Below, one piece after another: positions 15,684-19,424 of a stretch of 19,424 nt of DNA (position 1 is the stretch's first letter; each line of letters opens with the position of its first letter). The notes beneath the pieces were generated by a model, which worked only from the letters and a program-made list of their open reading frames with translations, ran no database searches and was not told where the DNA came from. The stretch comes from DATKEG01 sp035544515 (GTDB lineage: Bacteria > Acidobacteriota > Vicinamibacteria > Fen-336): positions 1-19,424 of the forward strand of contig DATKEG010000018.1 of assembly GCA_035544515.1 (NCBI GenBank), in the 5' to 3' direction. Made by a program: the position numbers and the translations under genes.

Positions 15684-16397
15684 TCAGGACGAAGCGACGA
15701 GCTCGAACCGTGCCGCGCGTGAGAGTTGTCGGCCGGATCGCGCCTCGACGTGCAGGCCCTGCAGCAGCCGGCCGGGCCCCGGAGCGCCCGACCATCGCGC
15801 GCAGAGGGCGCGCAGCGCGATCGAGGCGCCGGAGGGACCGTGGGCGAGGTGGGCGTCGCCGAGCAGGACGAGCGCCGTCGGCTGCCGCTCGATCTGGCGC
15901 TGCAGTCGGATCCAGGTGGCGCCGGGCAGCCGGCGGGCCTCGCCGCCCTGCCCGACGAGGTCGAGCACGACCACCTCGAACAAGCCGGAGCCCAGCAGCG
16001 TGCCCACCGCCGACACGGCACGGCCGAGGCCCGCGGTTTCCGGCGCTCCGCCGCGGAGCCAGAGGAGGCGCCGCAGGTCCACCCCCGCCTCGGCCGCGCC
16101 CGCCGGATCGAAGCGGTCCGCCGTGTCCACCCACGCGGCCAGGGCGCCCGAGCGCGTCGTCCGGGCCACGATCGAAACGGCCAGCGCGGTACGGCCGGAG
16201 GACGCGGGACCGTGCACTTCGGACACCTGGCCGCGCGGCAGGCCGCCGCCGAGCAGCCCGTCGACTTCGCGGACGCCGGTGGCGAGCGGGCGCGGCCGGA
16301 GATCCTCGCCTCGCAGCGGCGGGCCGTCGGCGTGCAGCCGCCGGTGTCGCAGGAGATCCTCGAGGGCGGCCTTGACGGTGGCGGCGGGAGAGCTCAT
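15684..16397 (-). CDS. imuA: ImuA-like RecA-fold protein
   Basis: A 237-residue RecA/SulA-like protein. In known mutasomes ImuA works with ImuB and DnaE2 in DNA-damage-induced mutagenesis. The opening LATGVREVDGLLGGGLPRGQVSEVHG is characteristic of ImuA/RecA-like ATPases. The Walker A motif is GPASSGRT (63-70), with arginine (R69) in place of the invariant lysine, so ATP binding may be weak or lost. The Walker B-like strand is FEVVVLDLVG, and ALVLLGDAHL follows. ATG 16397 has only a purine-rich stretch (GAAAGAAAAGCGAAAC) as ribosome binding site. It is the first gene of a five-gene run, and no LexA-type palindrome was seen upstream. Confidence 0.82.
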   Translation of the reverse strand: MSSPAATVKAALEDLLRHRRLHADGPPLRGEDLRPRPLATGVREVDGLLGGGLPRGQVSEVHGPASSGRTALAVSIVARTTRSGALAAWVDTADRFDPAGAAEAGVDLRRLLWLRGGAPETAGLGRAVSAVGTLLGSGLFEVVVLDLVGQGGEARRLPGATWIRLQRQIERQPTALVLLGDAHLAHGPSGASIALRALCARWSGAPGPGRLLQGLHVEARSGRQLSRAARFELVASS

Positions 16398-16417
16398 TGT
16401 TTCGCTTTTCTTTCGCC

Positions 16418-16446
16418 ATGATCCCTCCGCCGGGGTGACGTGTCAA
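16418..16446 (-). promoter_or_regulatory. Candidate sigma-70 promoter of the imuA operon
   Basis: On the minus strand, a perfect TTGACA (16446-16441) is followed after exactly 17 bp by GATCAT (16423-16418), which matches four of six bases of the -10 consensus. It lies about 21 nt before the imuA start and downstream of a strong hairpin, so the operon is probably transcribed separately from the RidA-like gene. No SOS box was recognised. Confidence 0.55.
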
Positions 16447-16450
16447 GCAG

Positions 16451-16493
16451 GCCTCTTTCACCGCAGAGACGTGCGCCTCTGTGGTGAAGAGGC
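16451..16493 (-). terminator. Long hairpin after the 82-residue ORF, probable terminator
   Basis: Two arms of 18 and 17 nt (starting GCCTCTTTCACCGCAGAG, and CTCTGTGGTGAAGAGGC on the same strand) pair with one bulged T and one G-U pair around an 8-nt loop. It starts 4 nt past the stop of the small hypothetical gene. There is no T tract, so it could be a factor-assisted terminator, a 3'-end stabiliser or a REP-like element. Confidence 0.5.
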
Positions 16494-16497
16494 CCGG

Positions 16498-16746
16498 CTA
16501 ACGCTTGTCGGGGAAGAAGTCGCGGTTCCTGAAGACTTCCAGGCCGCTCTTGAGCGCGCCGACGATGGGCAGCGCGTTGAGGCCGGTGTCGAGCAGCCCG
16601 CCGACGAAGCCCTTCCGCCTGATCGTCTCGCGCAGCAGGTAGACGGTCACCGCCGCACCGATCAGGGGGACCGACCGGCCGGCGCGACGCGCGACGCGCA
16701 GGCCCGCCCACCGCCCGGCCGCCGAGCCGCTCAACCGTCTGGCCAT
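16498..16746 (-). CDS. Small conserved-looking hypothetical protein with one hydrophobic segment
   Basis: An 82-residue protein of no family I can name. The N-terminus is basic and Ala/Gly-rich (about 1-28). A hydrophobic stretch SVPLIGAAVTVYLL follows and could be a membrane segment. The C-terminal half, with GFVGGLLDTGLNALPIVGALK and a basic end FRNRDFFPDKR, looks like a compact amphipathic region and resembles small uncharacterised proteins seen in other proteobacteria-like genomes; this is recollection, not a search. ATG 16746 is preferred over the 16776 start, which would overlap the RidA-like gene; only a weak GAAG lies upstream. It is 26 nt after the RidA-like stop, so the two are probably co-transcribed and end at the hairpin. 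Confidence 0.6.
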   Translation of the reverse strand: MARRLSGSAAGRWAGLRVARRAGRSVPLIGAAVTVYLLRETIRRKGFVGGLLDTGLNALPIVGALKSGLEVFRNRDFFPDKR

Positions 16747-16772
16747 GACTTCGACTGTAGCACCGCGGCCGC

Positions 16773-17240
16773 TCATCGGCGGCGGACGGCCACCGCCTCG
16801 ACCTCCACGATCCCGCCGCCGGGCAGGTCCGCCACCTGCAGGAACGTCCGGGCGGGCAGCGGCGCCGGCAGGATGGACGTGTACAGCTTGTTGAACTCGT
16901 CGAAGCGCCCGATGTCCTTGACGTACACGTTGACCTTGACCACGTCGGGCCAGTCGAGTCCGGCCGCCCTCAAGACCTTGCCGAGGTTGTCGAGCGCCTG
17001 GCGCGCGTCGGTCGCGAACTCGCCGGAGATCCTTCCGCTGGCAGGGTTCTGGCCGATGTTGCCGGAGAGGAACAGGAGGTCGCCGGCCATCACGCCCGGG
17101 CTGTAGGGAGCGCCCGGGCGCGGCGGGGCGTCGGGCGCCACGATCCGCCTGTGCGCGCTCTCCGCGCCGAACGCGAACCCGAGCGCGAACACCGCGCCCG
17201 CGAGAAGGACGACACCGCCGGCCACCAGACCGTTGGACAT
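16773..17240 (-). CDS. RidA family (Rid/YjgF) protein with N-terminal membrane anchor
   Basis: A 155-residue protein. Residues 5-25 form a hydrophobic helix (LVAGGVVLLAGAVFALGFAF) that is probably a signal anchor or uncleaved signal. The rest is a Rid/YjgF/UK114 domain: YSPGVMAGDLLFLSGNIG, the central VVKVNVYVKDI, and LPARTFLQVADLP with R131, the arginine that binds the substrate carboxylate in RidA. The end VEVEAVAV contains E148 at the position of the RidA glutamate. RidA hydrolyses reactive enamines and imines made by PLP enzymes in the cytoplasm; an anchored, possibly periplasmic version may act on something else. ATG 17240 was chosen because AAAGGAG lies 7 nt upstream; TTG 17246 would be too close to it. 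Confidence 0.88.
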   Translation of the reverse strand: MSNGLVAGGVVLLAGAVFALGFAFGAESAHRRIVAPDAPPRPGAPYSPGVMAGDLLFLSGNIGQNPASGRISGEFATDARQALDNLGKVLRAAGLDWPDVVKVNVYVKDIGRFDEFNKLYTSILPAPLPARTFLQVADLPGGGIVEVEAVAVRRR

Positions 17241-17304
17241 GGTCAACTCCTTTGTTTTCAGGAACTCCCTATGTTACGCTTCCGGCTGTCTTCCCGTGGC
17301 CCGG

Positions 17305-17341
17305 GGCCTCCCGGGCGCCTGCCCGGGCCGCCCCCGAGGCC
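17305..17341 (+). repeat. GC-rich nested hairpin in the NYN-LOTUS leader
   Basis: Outer arms GGCCTC (17305-17310) and GAGGCC (17336-17341) enclose an inner stem CCGGGC-GCCT-GCCCGG (17311-17326). It lies 34 nt before the TTG start of the NYN gene, in DNA where CCCGGG occurs three times. It could fold stably in the mRNA leader; no function is shown. Confidence 0.5.
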
Positions 17342-17364
17342 ATCGGGCGGAAATTCGGCCGGAC

Positions 17365-17370
17365 AGGAGG
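17365..17370 (+). promoter_or_regulatory. Strong ribosome binding site that fixes the TTG start
   Basis: A perfect AGGAGG lies 5 nt before the TTG at 17376. An in-frame ATG at 17271 has no such site and would add a 35-residue Gly/Pro/Arg-rich leader encoded by the hairpin DNA. The TTG is therefore taken as the real start. Confidence 0.75.
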
Positions 17371-17375
17371 CGTTT

Positions 17376-18149
17376 TTGGCTAGCAATCCCCAACACAACG
17401 ACGAGCAACGGCTTGCACTGTTCATCGACTTCGAGAACATCGCCATCGGCGTCCGCGACGCCAATTACCGGAAGTTCGACATCAACCTCGTGCTCGAGCG
17501 GCTCCTGGAGAAGGGCAAGGTGCTGGTCAAGCGCGCCTATGCCGACTGGAACCGCTACTCCGACTACAAGCGGAGCTTCCACGAGGCCGCCATCGAGCTC
17601 ATCGAGGTGCCGCAGAAGTCCATGGGCGGCAAGAACTCGGCGGACATCCGGCTGGTGGTGGACGCGATGGACATGTCGCTCCAGAAGGAGCACATCAACT
17701 GCTTCGTGATCGCCTCGGGCGATTCCGACTTCTCGCCGCTCGTCTCCAAGCTCAAGGAGAACGACAAGAACGTCATCGGCGTCGGCGTGAAGAACTCCTC
17801 GAGCGATCTGCTGATCGACAACTGCGACGAGTTCATCTTCTATGAGGACCTCGTCCGCGGGAGGCAGGAGTCGCCGACCGTCCCCAGCTCGGACAAGAAA
17901 CAGGCGGAGTGCTTCAAGCTCCTGATCGACTCGATCAAGGCGCTCATGCGCGAGAACAAGGAAATCCTCTGGGGCTCGATGGTCAAGCAGACCATGAAGC
18001 GGAAGAAGCCGACCTTCGACGAGCAGTACTACGGCTACGACACCTTCAGCGACGTCCTCGAAGACGCGCAGGCGCGCAACCTCATCAAGATCAAGCGCGA
18101 CGTGAAGTCCGGCAGCTACATCATCATCGGCTTCGCCCAGCACGGGTGA
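17376..18149 (+). CDS. NYN-domain putative RNase with C-terminal LOTUS/OST-HTH domain
   Basis: A 257-residue two-domain protein. Residues about 12-155 form an NYN (PIN-like, LabA/DUF88) nuclease domain with its acidic residues in place: D18 and N21 in LFIDFENI, D90 and D96 in SADIRLVVDAMD, and D116/D118 in ASGDSDFSPL. These bind metal in RNA-cleaving NYN enzymes. Residues about 178-255 form a LOTUS/OST-HTH module (FKLLIDSIKALMRENKEILWGS, then a basic KRKKPTF and FSDVLEDA), an RNA-binding winged helix. The same pairing occurs in eukaryotic MARF1 and in uncharacterised bacterial proteins, so an RNA-degrading role is a reasonable inference. It is divergent from the RidA-like gene. Its codons are somewhat richer in AAG/GAC than neighbouring genes. 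The stop codon is the first base of a tandem-repeat array. Confidence 0.9.
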   Translation: MASNPQHNDEQRLALFIDFENIAIGVRDANYRKFDINLVLERLLEKGKVLVKRAYADWNRYSDYKRSFHEAAIELIEVPQKSMGGKNSADIRLVVDAMDMSLQKEHINCFVIASGDSDFSPLVSKLKENDKNVIGVGVKNSSSDLLIDNCDEFIFYEDLVRGRQESPTVPSSDKKQAECFKLLIDSIKALMRENKEILWGSMVKQTMKRKKPTFDEQYYGYDTFSDVLEDAQARNLIKIKRDVKSGSYIIIGFAQHG

Positions 18150-18190
18150 GTTCCCAGTTCCCAGTTCCGAGTTCCCAGTTCCGAGTTCCC
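18149..18190 (+). repeat. Six tandem 7-bp repeats, AGTTCC(C/G)
   Basis: Six perfect heptamers run without interruption, with last bases C, C, G, C, G, C. The first base is the A of the NYN stop codon TGA, so the array abuts the gene exactly. Confidence 0.95.
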
Positions 18191-18221
18191 TGAAATACTG
18201 GGCCGGGCGGGCGGCGGAAAT

Positions 18222-18237
18222 CGGAGACATCGAGGAC
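18222..18237 (+). repeat. A module, partial copy (A0)
   Basis: CGGAGACATCGAGGAC, the right-hand 16 bp of the A module found five more times downstream; the TTAAC start is missing. Confidence 0.75.
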
Positions 18238-18255
18238 CCAAGCGAGGGCCGGGGT

Positions 18256-18352
18256 GGCGGCTCCCTTCTCCCCGTCCGGATCTCGTTTCGATTGCAATCG
18301 CAATTCGGGGAGAAGGGTCGGGGATGAGGGGCAATGAGCTTTTCTCGAGATC
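18256..18352 (+). repeat. B module copy 1 (hairpin plus flank)
   Basis: A perfect 12-bp stem, CCCTTCTCCCCG (18263-18274) with CGGGGAGAAGGG (18306-18317), encloses a 31-nt loop that contains the palindrome CGATTGCAATCG. A flank TCGGGGATGAGGGGCAATGA runs on to CTTTTCTCGAGATC. Confidence 0.9.
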
Positions 18353-18370
18353 CGGACCGAGGCTGGTGGC

Positions 18371-18436
18371 ATTAACCGGAGACATCGAGGACCTACCTGA
18401 ATACGGCTGGCGGCGTTAACCGGAGACATCGAGGAC
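18371..18436 (+). repeat. A modules 1 and 2 with a 22-bp spacer
   Basis: A1 (18371-18392, beginning ATTAACCGGAGAC) and A2 (18415-18436, beginning GTTAACCGGAGAC) are separated by the 22-bp spacer starting CTACCTGAATACGG. The same pair with the same spacer recurs 190 bp downstream. Confidence 0.95.
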
Positions 18437-18446
18437 GACATGGGTG

Positions 18447-18544
18447 GGCGGCTCCCTTCTCCCCGTCCGGATCTCGTTCACGATTGCGATCGCAATTCGG
18501 GGAGAAGGGTCGGGGATGAGGGGCAATGAGCCTTTCTCGAGATC
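18447..18544 (+). repeat. B module copy 2
   Basis: The same 12-bp stem as copy 1 (18454-18465 with 18498-18509) around a 32-nt loop. The loop carries a perfect 14-bp palindrome, ATTGCGATCGCAAT (18483-18496). The flank to 18544 is nearly identical to copy 1. Confidence 0.9.
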
Positions 18545-18560
18545 TTGAGCGGGCGCTGGC

Positions 18561-18626
18561 ATTAACCGGAGACATCGAGGACCTACCTGAATACGGCTGG
18601 CGGCGTTAACCGGAGACATCGAGGAC
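18561..18626 (+). repeat. A modules 3 and 4 with the same 22-bp spacer
   Basis: A3 (18561-18582) and A4 (18605-18626) are identical in sequence and spacing to A1 and A2. Confidence 0.95.
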
Positions 18627-18640
18627 GACATGCGTGGGCG

Positions 18641-18685
18641 TTCGGGGAGAAGGGTCGGGGATGAGGGGCAATGAGCTTTTCTCGA
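18641..18685 (+). repeat. B module copy 3, truncated
   Basis: Only the right stem arm (TTCGGGGAGAAGGG) and flank to CTTTTCTCGA remain; the left arm and loop are missing. The flank carries the B1/B2-type bases GGGTCGGGG and GGCAATGAG. Confidence 0.88.
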
Positions 18686-18694
18686 ACTTCGAGC

Positions 18695-18717
18695 CACTGA
18701 CCGGACTGATCGAAGAC
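18695..18717 (+). repeat. Diverged A-like module (A5'), outer left copy
   Basis: CACTGACCGGACTGATCGAA followed by GAC, about 15 of 21 bases like the A module. It recurs in inverted orientation at 19384-19406 with one difference. Confidence 0.8.
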
Positions 18718-18739
18718 ATTAACCGGAGACATCGAGGAC
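18718..18739 (+). repeat. A module copy 5
   Basis: Identical to A1 and A3 over 22 bp and directly adjacent to the diverged A-like module. Confidence 0.95.
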
Positions 18740-18751
18740 TGCGCCGTAGGC

Positions 18752-18819
18752 ACTCCACATTGAGAAGAGGATCGCCTTTCGGGGAGAAGGGCCGGGGAGG
18801 GGCCATGAGCCTTTCTCGA
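18752..18819 (+). repeat. B module copy 4, left inverted-repeat arm of the DUF559 gene
   Basis: Runs from ACTCCACATTGAGAAGAG through TTCGGGGAGAAGGGCCGGGG to GCCTTTCTCGA. It matches the reverse complement of 19283-19352, apart from a 3-bp gap and some changes in the loop part. It shares GGGCC and GGCCATGAGCC with the right arm and differs from B1-B3 at those positions. Confidence 0.9.
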
Positions 18820-18874
18820 CACTTCAGCAGGCTCTAAAAACGATGCGCACCTCGCTCCGAGGTAATCTGGTTCG

Positions 18875-19261
18875 ATGCGGCACCAGCGGCGGCTCGCCAG
18901 TCGTGAGCATGAACGGGAGATGCGGCAGGGGCCGACGGACGCGGAGCGAGTTCTCTGGTCAGCGTTGCGCGGGCGCCGATTTGCTCGATGCAAATTCAGG
19001 CGGCAGCATCGGCTCGGGCCATGGATCGTCGACTTCTATGCTCCGGCACTCCGGCTGGCCATCGAGCTCGATGGAGCTCCGCATTTCACGGAGGGTGGTC
19101 GAAGGATCGACGAGTTGAAGACGAAATGGCTCGCGGAGCAGGGAATCGCGGTGGCTCGCTTCGAGAACAGAAAGATCACGATCGAGCTCGAGGGAACGTG
19201 TACCGAGATTGTCCGGATCATTCAGGAGCGAGCCTCGGAGCTTCAGGCAAAGCTGACCTGA
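18875..19261 (+). CDS. DUF559 (Vsr/PD-(D/E)XK-like) endonuclease-domain protein
   Basis: A 128-residue protein of the DUF559 family (PF04480), related to the very-short-patch-repair and restriction-endonuclease-like fold. The family opening PTDAERVLWSALRGRRF is present at 20-36, then KFRRQHRLGPWIVDFYAP with D53. The core IELDGAPHF carries E64, D66 and H70, the residues expected for the metal-dependent active site. The C-terminal segment VARFENRKI is the usual last core strand. The length is normal for the family and the gene looks intact. ATG 18875 has GAGG 12 nt upstream, somewhat far. No promoter is evident. The gene fills most of the 463 bp between two inverted repeat arms. DUF559 function is not established; DNA nicking or cleavage is inferred from the fold. 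Confidence 0.88.
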   Translation: MRHQRRLASREHEREMRQGPTDAERVLWSALRGRRFARCKFRRQHRLGPWIVDFYAPALRLAIELDGAPHFTEGGRRIDELKTKWLAEQGIAVARFENRKITIELEGTCTEIVRIIQERASELQAKLT

Positions 19262-19282
19262 CGTCCGAGTTTCGCTGAGAGT

Positions 19283-19376
19283 TCGAGAAAGGCTCATGGC
19301 CCCTCATCCCCGGCCCTTCTCCCCGAACAGCGCTCTCTTCTAAATGTGGAGTCCCGACGGGGAGAAGGGAGCCGCC
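19283..19376 (-). repeat. B module copy 5 (inverted), right arm of the DUF559 gene
   Basis: A complete B module in reverse orientation. It has the same 12-bp stem (19314-19325 with 19358-19369) and a 32-nt loop of different sequence from B1/B2, then GGGAGCCGCC. Positions 19283-19352 pair with 18752-18819. Confidence 0.9.
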
Positions 19377-19383
19377 GCCCTTC

Positions 19384-19406
19384 GTCTTCGATCTGTCCGG
19401 TCAGTG
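19384..19406 (-). repeat. Diverged A-like module, inverted outer right copy
   Basis: GTCTTCGATCTGTCCGGTCA followed by GTG is the reverse complement of 18695-18717 with one substitution. A further partial inverted A module (CGTCCTCG) follows at 19417-19424, so the array continues past the window end. Confidence 0.85.
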
Positions 19407-19424
19407 CCTCGCCCTTCGTCCTCG

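Larger units (their letters stand above)
18371..18640 (+). repeat. Direct repeat with 190-bp period (18371-18450 and 18561-18640)
   Basis: The 80-bp block at 18371-18450 is repeated at 18561-18640 with a single base change (ACATGGGTGGG against ACATGCGTGGG). With B1 and B2 starting 191 bp apart, this shows a tandem unit of the form B-A-A. Confidence 0.92.
18695..19406 (+). mobile_element. Candidate DUF559 nuclease element bounded by mirrored repeat modules
   Basis: The order from left to right is A-like module, B module, nuclease gene, inverted B module, inverted A-like module. The outer distances are almost equal (125 bp on the left, 124 bp on the right). The two B arms belong to one subfamily distinct from the neighbouring copies. 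This arrangement suggests a unit that moves or is copied together, comparable in layout to REP pairs around RAYT transposase genes. No target-site duplication was identified, and no transposase is encoded. The mobile nature is inference. Confidence 0.4.

Noticed and set aside
16398..16440. LexA/SOS box upstream of imuA
   Set aside because: Neither a CTGT-N8-ACAG nor a GAAC/GTTC-type palindrome could be found in the leader or around the promoter.
17271..17375. ATG 17271 as start of the NYN protein
   Set aside because: It has no ribosome binding site, and the added residues are Gly/Pro/Arg-rich and come from the leader hairpin, whereas TTG 17376 has AGGAGG at ideal distance.
18393..18697. Several short minus-strand frames in the repeat region with recurring peptide endings
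   Set aside because: They repeat because the DNA modules repeat; they lack ribosome binding sites and domain content.
18371..18739. CRISPR array suggested by repeated 22-bp units
   Set aside because: The spacers between A1-A2 and A3-A4 are identical to each other, the other intervals are irregular (over 100 bp), and there are no cas genes. These are duplicated modules, not spacers.

Overview
The window is GC-rich DNA (about 70% G+C in the genes, judged by eye) with short gaps, many GTG starts and overlapping stop/start codons. It looks like chromosome from a GC-rich soil or sediment bacterium. The mix of genes (M24 peptidase, Bax-inhibitor-like protein, AmrS, an ImuA/ImuB pair, a fused FAD/Fe-S oxidase, NYN-LOTUS protein) would suit a lineage such as Candidatus Rokubacteria/Methylomirabilota or a deltaproteobacterium. 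That placement is only an impression; no rRNA or other marker gene is present.

Layout. (1) 1-2261, minus strand: a Bax-inhibitor-1 family membrane protein, an M24 (Xaa-Pro type) metallopeptidase and a SAM methyltransferase cut by the window edge, in a tight operon. (2) 2352-3716, plus: a subtilisin-family protease with an N-terminal pair of CxxC knuckles and no signal peptide, ending at a hairpin terminator. (3) 3741-4021: a lower-GC gap with one hairpin. (4) 4022-4261, minus: a 79-residue eight-cysteine protein whose spacing resembles a FYVE/cross-brace zinc finger. (5) 4390-6462, plus: a large exported TPR protein with a HEAT-like tail and a good promoter. (6) 6459-8604, minus: an aldo/keto reductase coupled to AmrS, the radical SAM member of the AmmeMemoRadiSam group. 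(7) 8707-10473, plus: a SplB/Rv2578c-like radical SAM protein and a crotonase-fold protein. (8) 10486-16397, minus: five tightly packed genes, imuA-like, imuB-like, a lipoprotein, a fused FAD-linked oxidase/Fe-S protein and a DedA protein, with a promoter before imuA. (9) 16498-17240, minus: a small membrane-associated hypothetical protein and a membrane-anchored RidA homologue. (10) 17376-18149, plus: an NYN-LOTUS putative RNase with a TTG start fixed by a strong ribosome binding site.

(11) 18149-19424 is the most unusual part. A run of 7-bp repeats starts on the NYN stop codon. It is followed by a degenerate array of about 190-bp period built from two modules: 'A', about 22 bp with core ACCGGAGACATCGAGGAC, and 'B', about 97 bp, a perfect 12-bp stem around a 31-32 nt loop plus a conserved flank. 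Within this lies a 128-residue DUF559 (Vsr/PD-(D/E)XK-like) nuclease gene. It is bracketed by an inverted pair of B modules that share subfamily-specific bases, with A-like modules outside them in mirrored order. I read this as a candidate nuclease-associated repeat element, by analogy with REP/RAYT systems; mobility is inferred and not shown.
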